64,000 bases of DNA from Mycobacterium sp. (GTDB lineage Bacteria > Actinomycetota > Actinomycetes > Mycobacteriales > Mycobacteriaceae): assembly GCA_003987775.1 (NCBI GenBank), contig RXJD01000066.1, positions 62,001-126,000 of the forward strand, given 5' to 3'. Shown in pieces: positions 6,650-15,091 of the stretch. The notes beneath the pieces were generated by a model that saw nothing but the letters and a program-made list of their open reading frames with translations, ran no database searches and was not told the origin of the DNA. Numbering within the stretch: the stretch's first letter is position 1; every line of letters begins with the position of its first letter. The translations under genes were made by a program, and so were the position numbers.

Positions 6650-8655
6650 TGACCCTGATCGGCCTGGCTGCGGTTCCATTCCATCCAGCCGACGCCGGTG
6701 CGGCCGTCAGCGGTCGTGACGTCGACCCAGGCGCGCGGAAACTGGCTGACCCGCCCGTCGGGGCCCACCAACCGGACCGGCGCGTGCGCGCGGATATTCA
6801 CCTCCGCGGTGATGCCGACGGGGGCGAGTTCCAGAACCTGGTTTTCGGGTAACCCGTTGGCGCTGAAAGCTTCCCGGATGTCCACCGTCGTCAGATCGGT
6901 AATGCTGCCGGCGCGGTCCTGGGCGTAGCCGATGCTGAATGCCGGGGTGTTGGGGATCTGGATGCGCACCCCGTGCAGATGACTACCGTCCTGCAGGTGC
7001 AGTGCGGTCCACATCCAGTCCATGGACCACCAGTCGCGCACCCCCCACGAGTGGTCGCGCTGCCCCGGCACCGAATCAATCTGGTAGCGGGCATGTTTGA
7101 CGGTGACGGTGCCCGAGACGGTACACGGAATCTCATAGCGCGTGGTCAACCGGTACTGGTACGGGATGCCATCGGTGGTCCACACCAGATTCATCGCCAG
7201 GTCGACCGGCTCGCCCGGTTCGCCGCGCAGTAGCGCCGAAGGGTCCTGGTAGGACTGGCCTTTGGCCTTGATGTCGACGCGGTAGGTCTGCAGCGGGGTG
7301 CCGCTGGTGTGGGCGAGGTTGATGCCGTCGGCCTGCGCCGTCCAGGCATCCGCCGGTAGCGGTATCTGGTAGTCGACGGCGATGGTGGCCTCGTCGGGTC
7401 CGCATAGCAGCGCGTGAATCCACGCCGTCTGCTGATTCGGCATCAGACCGATGCGGAACCAGCCGCCCAATCCCTCTGCGGCGTCGACGAAGTCGGCGTA
7501 CCAGCTTTCGCTCCACAGCGGTTCGTCGGTGGACGGATGGGCTCCTTCGTCCTCGGGTGAGGGGCGCAGCGGTTCCGGAGCGGCGGCGTCCGGCAGGATC
7601 GCCAGGGCGTCGATGTCCAGCACGTGCTGGCAGTGGCGCTCCAGCATCGTCATGAACAACCGATCGCCCCGCTCGGTGCGCTCGACCAGCATCGACGACA
7701 CGATCGCCATCATCACCCCGAAGAAACTCTGATGCCGCACCCCGTCTCGGACGTCGGCCACGCTCACCGGAGCCTGCGGACCGAGCGCCTCGTGGTACGC
7801 CTGCAGCAAGTCGTCGTACTGTGCGCGACGATCCTCGGTCGGCAGCGCGCAGCCCACGAAGTAGGCCAGGTCGGTGAACGCCGGGCCCCACGAAACCGTC
7901 TGCCAGTCCACGACCGTGAGGGCCCGGCTGGCACCGGGGGCTCCGAACAGCATGTTGTCCAGGCGGTAGTCCCCGTGTACCAGACCCTGGATACCGCCGC
8001 CGGCGGCCTCCTGGGCCAGGTAGCCGTCGAACGCGCCTATCAGGCGCTCACAGACCGCGCGGTGTTCGGGCGCGATCTGATCGGCATACCGCTCGATGAA
8101 ACCGGCATACAGCGGGGTGATCATCGCCTGGTTGAGCGGCGAGTCCCGGTTCAGCCACGGCGCGTCGGCCAACGTCGCGTCACCCAGCAGCGGGCCGTGC
8201 AGGCGGCCCAGCTCGGTGACCGCAAGGAACGCCTGTTCGGTTGTGGCCCCCGCGATTTCATCACCGACGGCGGCTGGCCCGGCGTCGTCGAGCAGCAGGT
8301 CGAACACGCCGGTGGAGATGTTGATCGCCGCATGGAAGCAGGGCGCGATCGCCCCGCCCAGGCGGGGTGCGATGTCGTGGTAGAAGCGAACTTCGCGCTC
8401 GTAGAGACCGAGCGCCAGGCCGGTTTGCCGGCTCACCGGATCGGTCGCGGCGACCTTGAGCACCACCGTCGACGGGCGTGGCTTGCCTTCGGGTTCGGCG
8501 TAGTTCAGCGCGATGCGGTAGCACTCGCTCATCTGACCGGTGCCGATCCGCTCAGCGGTGTAGGCGGAGACGGCACCCGCGCGCACGGTGGCCGTGAGCC
8601 ACTCCGCGGTGAGATCGCCGGGCTGCTCGATAGCTTGATCGGTATTGGAAACCAT
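6646..8655 (-). CDS. Aminoglycoside-phosphotransferase-like protein fused to a lipocalin/CrtC-like domain
   Basis: A 669-residue two-domain protein. Residues 1-340 are an APH/choline-kinase-type domain with the catalytic loop VHGDYRLDNMLFG and the metal-binding VVDWQTVSWGPAFTDLAYF. Small-molecule kinases and acyl-CoA-dehydrogenase partners share this fold, so the name does not imply drug resistance. Residues about 390-669 look like a beta-rich domain (WFRIGLMPNQQTAW, PGQRDHSWGVRDWW, GVGWMEW) resembling hydroxyneurosporene-dehydratase/AttH-type lipocalins. Start ATG 8655 is the first methionine of the conserved domain. The gene follows lipT by 17 nt and overlaps gntK. The substrate is unknown. 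Confidence 0.8.
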   Translation of the reverse strand: MVSNTDQAIEQPGDLTAEWLTATVRAGAVSAYTAERIGTGQMSECYRIALNYAEPEGKPRPSTVVLKVAATDPVSRQTGLALGLYEREVRFYHDIAPRLGGAIAPCFHAAINISTGVFDLLLDDAGPAAVGDEIAGATTEQAFLAVTELGRLHGPLLGDATLADAPWLNRDSPLNQAMITPLYAGFIERYADQIAPEHRAVCERLIGAFDGYLAQEAAGGGIQGLVHGDYRLDNMLFGAPGASRALTVVDWQTVSWGPAFTDLAYFVGCALPTEDRRAQYDDLLQAYHEALGPQAPVSVADVRDGVRHQSFFGVMMAIVSSMLVERTERGDRLFMTMLERHCQHVLDIDALAILPDAAAPEPLRPSPEDEGAHPSTDEPLWSESWYADFVDAAEGLGGWFRIGLMPNQQTAWIHALLCGPDEATIAVDYQIPLPADAWTAQADGINLAHTSGTPLQTYRVDIKAKGQSYQDPSALLRGEPGEPVDLAMNLVWTTDGIPYQYRLTTRYEIPCTVSGTVTVKHARYQIDSVPGQRDHSWGVRDWWSMDWMWTALHLQDGSHLHGVRIQIPNTPAFSIGYAQDRAGSITDLTTVDIREAFSANGLPENQVLELAPVGITAEVNIRAHAPVRLVGPDGRVSQFPRAWVDVTTADGRTGVGWMEWNRSQADQGQ

Positions 8656-8672
8656 GGGGTCAGCGTGCCAGG

Positions 8673-10178
8673 TCAGCGTGCGAGGGTGAAGCCGTCCCAG
8701 GCCAACCGGCGATGCTGGTGCGGGTCGAACTCGATGCGCGACTTGCGATCGAAGACCATTACCGCGCGTTCGTCGTGGGTGTATCGCGGCCAGTCCTCCC
8801 CCGGTACGCCGGATCGGCTGAACGAGCGCCAGCGTCGCTGCACGTCGTTGCTGACCCGCAGGGCCGGACCACGGTCGGCCGCCGCGGTGAGCAGCGCCCC
8901 GAACCGGGTGCGGTAGATGTCGAACACGGCGAACAACTCGGTGGCGTGCGTGGCGCCGAAGCCCGACCACTGCAGTGTTCGGGGGGCGTAGTCGTAGCGG
9001 TACAGGTAGGTGGGCGCGTGGTGGGTGTGCGCCTCCGCGATCTGCCAGGCCGCGGTGCTGAACGCGAAGTCACCACCCAGCTGAATACACGCCTCCGGCT
9101 TCGGGTATTTCGGATATGCCGCCGTAATACGTTCCCGCGCAGCGGGTTCCACTTCGGCGAGGAGAGCCTCCACCATCGCCTTGTTGGTCGGCAGCATGCC
9201 CAGGAAGCGGGTGAACAAACGCCCTTCCTCGGCGTTGGTTCCGACGATCAGGGGCACCTGGTGCGCCTGACCGGAACGCATCGCCTCAACGGGATCGACC
9301 GGCACCACCTCGTCGCCGAAGACCGGGCCGATCGGGAAGGCGCCCAGGCGTTTCTGCATACCCTGGTCGATCAGCCGGTGCTGGGCCTCGATCAGTTGTG
9401 CTGCCGGTGCCCGCATCACCGCGTTGGCCGCGTCCTTGCTGCGCGCCCCCAGCAGTTCGGCGAACCGTGCCGCGAATTCGGCGGCCACCTCCGTCGACCG
9501 TGTCATGCCGGCCGCCGGGCTCTCCGAGATCGCCCGGTGGAAAAGACCCGCCGCGTCGGGCACCGCCAGCAGCGTCGCGGTGATGTGCGCACCGGCGCTC
9601 TCACCGAAGATGGTGACGTTGTCGGGGTCACCGCCGAAGTTGGCGATGTTTTCCCTGACCCAGCGCAAGGCCATCACCAGGTCGCGCAGGTACAGGTTGC
9701 CGTCGATGGTGACGTCCTGGGTCGACAACGACGACAGGTCCAGGCACCCGAGGGCGCCGAGCCGGTAGTTCACCGACACGTACACGCAGCCACGGCGAGC
9801 CAGTGCGGCACCGTCGTACAGCGGAGTGGCCGAACTGCCCAGGATGTAGCCCCCACCGTGGATGAACACCATCACGGGCAACGGTTCGGCCGCGCCTTCT
9901 TCGGGAGTGACGACGTTGAGGGTCAGACAGTCCTCGCTCATCGGCTGGTATCGCCCGACCCCGAGCATGGTGTAGCGGCGTTGCTGGGGGGCGCAGTTGG
10001 CGAATCCGTGACAGTGCCGCACCCCTGACCAGGGCTGGACGGGCTGCGGCGCACGGTAGCGCAGGGGACCCACCGGCGGCCGGGCATAGGGGATCGAGCG
10101 CCAGCGATTGACCCCGTCGCGGGTGAAGCCTTCGACGGTACCGGCGGTGGTGCGGGCGCGGACGATGCGCTCATGCAT
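8673..10178 (-). CDS. lipT: Type B carboxylesterase
   Basis: A 501-residue alpha/beta hydrolase of the carboxylesterase type B family that cleaves carboxylic esters. The N-terminus has the family signature (RWRSIPYARPPVGPLRYR) and SEDCLTLNVVTP. The oxyanion-hole motif is FIHGGGYILG, the nucleophile Ser is in TIFGESAGAH, and the likely catalytic His lies in GATHATELFAVF. No signal peptide is visible, so it is probably cytosolic. It is the head of a lipT, phosphotransferase-like, gntK series and divergent from lppI with 78 nt between. It occupies the Rv2045c position. Confidence 0.92.
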   Translation of the reverse strand: MHERIVRARTTAGTVEGFTRDGVNRWRSIPYARPPVGPLRYRAPQPVQPWSGVRHCHGFANCAPQQRRYTMLGVGRYQPMSEDCLTLNVVTPEEGAAEPLPVMVFIHGGGYILGSSATPLYDGAALARRGCVYVSVNYRLGALGCLDLSSLSTQDVTIDGNLYLRDLVMALRWVRENIANFGGDPDNVTIFGESAGAHITATLLAVPDAAGLFHRAISESPAAGMTRSTEVAAEFAARFAELLGARSKDAANAVMRAPAAQLIEAQHRLIDQGMQKRLGAFPIGPVFGDEVVPVDPVEAMRSGQAHQVPLIVGTNAEEGRLFTRFLGMLPTNKAMVEALLAEVEPAARERITAAYPKYPKPEACIQLGGDFAFSTAAWQIAEAHTHHAPTYLYRYDYAPRTLQWSGFGATHATELFAVFDIYRTRFGALLTAAADRGPALRVSNDVQRRWRSFSRSGVPGEDWPRYTHDERAVMVFDRKSRIEFDPHQHRRLAWDGFTLAR

Positions 10179-10256
10179 AACTCGACGTTAACCGACGCAC
10201 CGACGGGACGGCGCGCGCAGCGCCAAAATGCGGGTTGCGGCGGTTAGCCTGACGGC

Positions 10257-10874
10257 ATGCGGATCGCCGAGCTGGTCGCCATCCCGATACTGGTTGCCGG
10301 CTGCTCGCACACCGGCGGCGGTATGTCCGCGCAGCCGCCGGCTCCCGCTACCCAGAAGGCGCCGCCTTCGTCGGCCGCCCCGACATCCGGAGCGCCCATC
10401 ACCGGCGTCATCGCCTGGATCGAAGCCGGTCATCCGGGCGATCCGGCGCGCTACCAGCTCGACGGGAATGTCGCGTTCAGTGCGCCCGGCGGCAAAGCCA
10501 GATGCACGACAGACGTCAAGCACACCGCCGGCCTGCTGTCCTGCCTGGTGGCGCTGACCAATCCCCCACCCCGGCCGGACACGGCCTACGGGGATTGGCA
10601 GGCCGGGTGGGTCGACTTCGACGGCAACAACCTGCAGGTCGGGTCGGCTCGCGCCGATCCGGGGCCGTTCCTGGCCGGCACCGGCGCCGAACTTGCCGAC
10701 GGAAACTCGTTGTCCTTCGGCGACTACCGGTGCCGCGCCGATCAGGGCGGCCTGGTGTGCGTGAATTACGCCCACCAGTCGGCCGCCCGGTTCGGTGCAG
10801 CCGGCATCCAGCCGTACGGGTGCCTACGCTCGGTGCCACCGCCGGACGGCGTCGGGATCGCCTTCAACTGCTGA
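10257..10874 (+). CDS. lppI: Probable lipoprotein LppI
   Basis: A 205-residue exported protein with a short signal peptide and the lipobox LVAGC (Cys16), so it should be lipid-anchored. A Pro/Ala/Thr-rich linker (residues 20-48) leads into a domain with four conserved-looking cysteines (RCTTD, LLSCLVALT, RCRADQGGLVCVN, YGCLR) that may form disulfides outside the membrane. Position between lipT and the pks12 region matches Rv2046. The function of this mycobacterial family is unknown. It converges on a PE_PGRS gene 19 nt downstream. Confidence 0.85.
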   Translation: MRIAELVAIPILVAGCSHTGGGMSAQPPAPATQKAPPSSAAPTSGAPITGVIAWIEAGHPGDPARYQLDGNVAFSAPGGKARCTTDVKHTAGLLSCLVALTNPPPRPDTAYGDWQAGWVDFDGNNLQVGSARADPGPFLAGTGAELADGNSLSFGDYRCRADQGGLVCVNYAHQSAARFGAAGIQPYGCLRSVPPPDGVGIAFNC

Positions 10875-10893
10875 CCGCCGCAACGGTTCCGGC

Positions 10894-12477
10894 TCAGCCG
10901 GCGGTGCCGTTGCTGCCGAACAGTAGGCCGCCCACACCACCGCTGCCGCCGACGCCGACGGCGCCCGCGGGCGTGCCCGTTCCGCCGGGCCCACCGCTGC
11001 CGCCGTTTCCGCCGTCACCGATCAGGGTGGTGGATCCGCCGTCGCCGCCGGCCCCGCCGGCCCCGCCGGAGCCGTTCGCCGCCACTCCGCCGGCCCCACC
11101 ACGCCCGCCCGCTGCGCCGCTTCCGAACAGATAGCCGCCCGCTCCGCCGCGGCCACCCCGGGCACCGGCTCCCCCGGAGTCGCCGGCGCCGTCGGCGCGC
11201 CCGCCGTCCCCGCCCATCCCGCCGGTGCCACCATCGCCGAACAGCCGTGCGGCGCCGCCGTTTCCACCGGGACCGCCGGCACCGCCGGCGCCCACCGCCT
11301 GGGCGAGCGCATCTCCGCCTGCCCCGCCCGCGCCGCCGTTGCCGAAGATGACCCCGCCCGCGCCGCCGTTGCCGCCGGCCCCGCCGGTCTCGCCGAAGTG
11401 ACCACCGCCGGTTCCGCCCACACCGCCGGCACCGCCGGCGCCGAACAGCCCCGCGTCGCCGCCGAAACCACCCGTTCCGGCCGTGCCGCCGGCCGCCCCG
11501 GCGCCGCCCGCGCCTCCGATACCGCCGTTGCCGAACAACAACCCGCCGGTGCCGCCGCCACCGCCGGTGCCGCCGAGTCCACCGGTCGCGGCCGGAGCCG
11601 TCGCGGCAGCTCCGAGTCCGCCGGCGCCGCCATCGCCGATCAGCCAAGCGCCGCCGCCGGCGCCGCCGACGCCGCCGTTGCCGGCGGTGGTCGCCATGCC
11701 GCCGGCACCTCCGGCACCCCCGTTACCGGCCAGCAGTCCACCCCACCCGCCGGCTCCGCCGTTGCCGCCGCCCCCGGCGCCCAGTCCGCCCGCGCCACCG
11801 ATACCGCCGGCGCCCAACAGAATTGCCTGACCGCCCGCGCCGCCGAGCCCGCCGATGCCGGCCGGCGCGTCTCCGCCTGCGCCCCCTGCCCCACCGTTGC
11901 CGAAGAGCCAGCCGCCGTTGCCCCCGGTGCCCCCGACCGCCCCGGCGGCACCGGCCCCGCCGGCACCGCCATTGCCGAATAACCCTGCGGCGCCGCCCCT
12001 TCCGCCGGCCGGGTGCGCCCCGCCACCGGATCCGCCGGAGCCGCCGTTACCGAACAGCAGACCGCCGGCCCCGCCGTCAGCGCCGGTTCCCGCGGCGCCA
12101 CTGGTGCCGTCGCCGATCAGCGGACGGCCCAGCAGCAATTGAGTGGGCAGGTTGATCAGGTTGAGCAGATCGTTGAGGGGGCCCAGAGCGGTCGCGGCGG
12201 CTGCCTCCGCACCGGCATAAGACGCCGCGCCCGCGGTGAGCGCGTCCACGAACTGGGCGTGGAAGGCCTGCGCCTGCGCGCCGAGCGTCTGATACCCCAG
12301 AGCGTGCCGGGCGAACAGTGCCGCGATCGCCGCCGACACTTCATCGGCGCCGGCCGCGAGAATATCGGCGGTGGCGGGTGCGGCAATTGCGTTGGCGGCG
12401 TTGACCGCTGATCCGATGCTCGTCAAATCTATTGCGGCAGAAGCAATTAGCTCCGGCACCGCGACCACCGACGACAT
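10894..12477 (-). CDS. PE_PGRS family protein
   Basis: A 527-residue protein with the PE domain at residues 1-100 ([18 protein letters not shown], then [18 protein letters not shown]) and a GRPLIGDGT linker. About 390 residues of Gly-Gly-Ala/Gly-Gly-Asn PGRS repeats follow. PE_PGRS proteins are exported by type VII secretion (mostly ESX-5) and sit at or outside the mycobacterial outer membrane. ATG 12477 is chosen because PE proteins begin MSxVxAxPE. There is no C-terminal unique domain. As far as I recall M. tuberculosis has no PE gene between lppI and Rv2047c, so this is probably a lineage-specific insertion. The plus strand also stays open through the repeat, which is a composition artefact. 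Confidence 0.93.
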   Translation of the reverse strand: MSSVVAVPELIASAAIDLTSIGSAVNAANAIAAPATADILAAGADEVSAAIAALFARHALGYQTLGAQAQAFHAQFVDALTAGAASYAGAEAAAATALGPLNDLLNLINLPTQLLLGRPLIGDGTSGAAGTGADGGAGGLLFGNGGSGGSGGGAHPAGGRGGAAGLFGNGGAGGAGAAGAVGGTGGNGGWLFGNGGAGGAGGDAPAGIGGLGGAGGQAILLGAGGIGGAGGLGAGGGGNGGAGGWGGLLAGNGGAGGAGGMATTAGNGGVGGAGGGAWLIGDGGAGGLGAAATAPAATGGLGGTGGGGGTGGLLFGNGGIGGAGGAGAAGGTAGTGGFGGDAGLFGAGGAGGVGGTGGGHFGETGGAGGNGGAGGVIFGNGGAGGAGGDALAQAVGAGGAGGPGGNGGAARLFGDGGTGGMGGDGGRADGAGDSGGAGARGGRGGAGGYLFGSGAAGGRGGAGGVAANGSGGAGGAGGDGGSTTLIGDGGNGGSGGPGGTGTPAGAVGVGGSGGVGGLLFGSNGTAG

Positions 12478-12525
12478 TGCGCACCTCCCCCGGTCCTCCC
12501 GGATGTGAAGCACAGGGTATCGCGG

Positions 12526-15078
12526 TCAGGGCTCCAGTACGCGGATTTCGCCGGTGGCGCCGTCGACTTCGACCAGAGCGCCCTGCGGCAGCGACCGGGT
12601 GGCGCCCTGGACGTCGACGACGCAAGGGAAGCCGAATTCGCGGGCGACGACAGCAGCATGCGACATGGGACCGCCGAGTTCGGTGACGACCGCTGCCGCA
12701 TAACAGAACGCGGCCGTGTAACCGACGTCGGTGACCTCGGCAACCAGGATCTCGCCGGGCAGCAGGTCGTCGATGGTCTCGGGCCGCACGATGCGCACCC
12801 GGCCCCGCACCCGTCCCCCGCAGACGCCGACGCCGCGCAGGGTGTCGCCGCCGCCCAGCACCGCCGGCGCCGATGTGGTGGGCTCCCAATGGCCGCTGAA
12901 CACGGTGGGAGGAACGACGGCCACCAGCCGCCGTTGCTCGGCGCGGCGTTGCGCCACCAGCTCGGAGACATTGGCGGGCAACGCATCGAGCTCATCGACC
13001 AGCAGATAGAACACGTCATCGACGGCCTGGAACACGCCGGCCTCGGTCAACCGCCGACCGTACTCGCGCAGCAGTCCACGCAGCACCCAGATAGCCCGCA
13101 CCATCCGGTCGCGGCGCACCTCGCGGTCGCGCAGTTGCCGCGCGGCGAGCAGAGCGATTGGCTTGGCGCGCAACGGAATCGGTGCGTGCTGCGGTTCCGG
13201 AGCCGCGGGCGCGCTCAACGCCTTGGTGACCATCCGGATCAGCAGCTCGGGGTCGTCGGCGTAGCTGGTAGACAACATCTCCACCTCGGCCGGCCCGCGG
13301 TGTCCCATCAAATCCAGTTCGCCGAGCACCGCGCGGTGAAACTCCGGCGCCTCGACGGCGAGCTTGGCCAGGCGTTCGCCTGGTTCGGCCAGCACCCGCA
13401 GCACGGTCGGGTCGCGGCGGGCCGCTTCCGCCAGGCGCTGCACGGCTTCCACCGACCGGGCGCTGACCAGTTCCGGTCCGGCCGACGGCGCGGTCTCACG
13501 CCCGCACAGCCCGCGCAACAAGACGTTGAACGCCGCGCACAGCATGAACGATCCGGATGCCAGCAGCCAGCCGTGCACCACGTGGTCGCGTGCCAGCAGG
13601 ATCAGGCTCAGCAGCCGGCGGTCGTCCAGGCGGGTGACGTCGTCTCCGACGAGTCGCTCGAGTCGGTCGATGTCGCCCCGGTAGTCGCTGGTGTCGAGCG
13701 GGGAGCCGGCGCTGAGGCCCACCAGGTTCACCCCGAACACGCCGATATTGCGGATGGTCCGCAGCCGGCGGCGGAGCGGGTTGGTTTCGGAGGGCGGGCG
13801 TTCCTCACCGAAGATCGGCAGCGACGCCATGCTGGGACCGAAGAACCCGCTGTTGCTGACGATGGTGGCGGGTTTGGCGAACGGCACCGTTTCGGCCATG
13901 AAATGCGCTGACGTGATGGCGCCGTAGAGCCGGTGGGCGAACACCGCGACGGTGCGCATCGCGATTTCCTTCTGCACCACGCCGCCAGGTCGCAACCTCT
14001 CGGCGATGCCCACCCCGCCCGCACGCAGGCCCCGCACGGTCACCGACGCCGACGACGGAGAGAAGGGGCCGGGCAGCGCCTCGGACAGGTTGGTCGCCAG
14101 GAAGGTGGGAAAGCGCGGGTCGATCGGAGTGTCGAACTCGCCGTTCTCTGCTTCTGGGCCGGCCAGTCTCGGCTCGACCCCGTCATCGGCGGGCGTGTCG
14201 ACCGCGGGAAGGTCCTGAATCGGAGCCAACCGCCAGGGCAGTGCCAGCACTCGGCGGCCCAGCGCGACCCGGCCACGCACCGCGAGGGAGAAGTCGTCCA
14301 GGCACTCTTGTGCGGTCCAGGCCGGTTCGAAACGCCACTCGTCGCGCAGCCGGGTGGTGTCCATCAGCGCGATGTCCGGCAGGGTGGCGAGCCGGGGTCC
14401 GAGCGGCAGCGTCGGCCGACGCAGCACCGCGGCCAGCTGACGTACCGTTGCAGCACCTGGTGCCGCGAGATTCAATGCGCCGCTGATGATTTCGTCTTGC
14501 AGGACGGCTTGGTTCAACAGCCGCAGCGCGTCGTCGGTGTGCACCACCTGAAGGTGGCCTGATCCGGGCGCGGTGAACAGCACCGGCAGTGCCGCGAGCG
14601 CACGCAACCGGTCGTCGACACTGCGGCCCACCACAAGCGGAAGGCGGATCGCCACCCACTCGAAACCGGAGTCGGCCAGCATCCGCTCCACCCGAGCCGA
14701 GTATCGCCCCTCGGGAGTCGCCGGGTGCAGCGGCCCGTCTTCGGTCACCGGCCGTGCAGCCGCACCGTAGACCTGCGCGCTGGAGCTGAAGACGACGCGC
14801 CCGGTGCCGGCTTCGGCCATGGCCGCCAGCAGGTTGGTGACGCCCTGGATATCGTCTGCGCCCCGCGCCGGTTCGCAGTGGGCGACCGCATGCGCGCCGG
14901 TGATGGCGTGGCGGACCGCTTCGGCGTCCCGGATGTCCGCAGCGACGAAACGGGCTGCGCTGGGCCAGCTTTCGGGGCGAATCCGGTCGATGCCGGTGAC
15001 GTCGTGTCCCTGGGTGAGCAGCCGGGCGACCAGGCCACGGCCGAGCACGCCGGCGGCGCCGGTAACGGCGATCTTCAT
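12526..15078 (-). CDS. NAD-dependent epimerase fused to a PEP-utilising/rifampin-phosphotransferase-like region (Rv2047c type)
   Basis: An 850-residue fusion. Residues 1-290 are an extended SDR/epimerase with the NAD motif VTGAAGVLGRGLVARLL and SSSAQVYG. The catalytic YxxxK is degenerate (about YSARVE), so activity is uncertain. Residues about 330-740 resemble the middle of rifampin phosphotransferases (LDLMGHRGPAEVEML, EAGVFQAVDDVFYLLVDEL). Residues 760-850 are a swivelling PEP-utilisers domain with the phospho-histidine motif GGPMSHAAVVAREFG. No ATP-grasp domain is present; the epimerase takes its place. ATG 15078 begins the Rossmann fold. It lies 13 nt after pks12, in the same operon, so a role linked to mycoketide lipids is plausible but unproven. 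Confidence 0.82.
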   Translation of the reverse strand: MKIAVTGAAGVLGRGLVARLLTQGHDVTGIDRIRPESWPSAARFVAADIRDAEAVRHAITGAHAVAHCEPARGADDIQGVTNLLAAMAEAGTGRVVFSSSAQVYGAAARPVTEDGPLHPATPEGRYSARVERMLADSGFEWVAIRLPLVVGRSVDDRLRALAALPVLFTAPGSGHLQVVHTDDALRLLNQAVLQDEIISGALNLAAPGAATVRQLAAVLRRPTLPLGPRLATLPDIALMDTTRLRDEWRFEPAWTAQECLDDFSLAVRGRVALGRRVLALPWRLAPIQDLPAVDTPADDGVEPRLAGPEAENGEFDTPIDPRFPTFLATNLSEALPGPFSPSSASVTVRGLRAGGVGIAERLRPGGVVQKEIAMRTVAVFAHRLYGAITSAHFMAETVPFAKPATIVSNSGFFGPSMASLPIFGEERPPSETNPLRRRLRTIRNIGVFGVNLVGLSAGSPLDTSDYRGDIDRLERLVGDDVTRLDDRRLLSLILLARDHVVHGWLLASGSFMLCAAFNVLLRGLCGRETAPSAGPELVSARSVEAVQRLAEAARRDPTVLRVLAEPGERLAKLAVEAPEFHRAVLGELDLMGHRGPAEVEMLSTSYADDPELLIRMVTKALSAPAAPEPQHAPIPLRAKPIALLAARQLRDREVRRDRMVRAIWVLRGLLREYGRRLTEAGVFQAVDDVFYLLVDELDALPANVSELVAQRRAEQRRLVAVVPPTVFSGHWEPTTSAPAVLGGGDTLRGVGVCGGRVRGRVRIVRPETIDDLLPGEILVAEVTDVGYTAAFCYAAAVVTELGGPMSHAAVVAREFGFPCVVDVQGATRSLPQGALVEVDGATGEIRVLEP

Positions 15079-15091
15079 AGGCTCGGGCACG

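Noticed and set aside
10894..12477. CRISPR-like short repeats and long antisense open frames
   Set aside because: The repeats are GGX coding repeats of a PE_PGRS gene with no constant spacer length, and the opposite-strand frames come from skewed codon composition.
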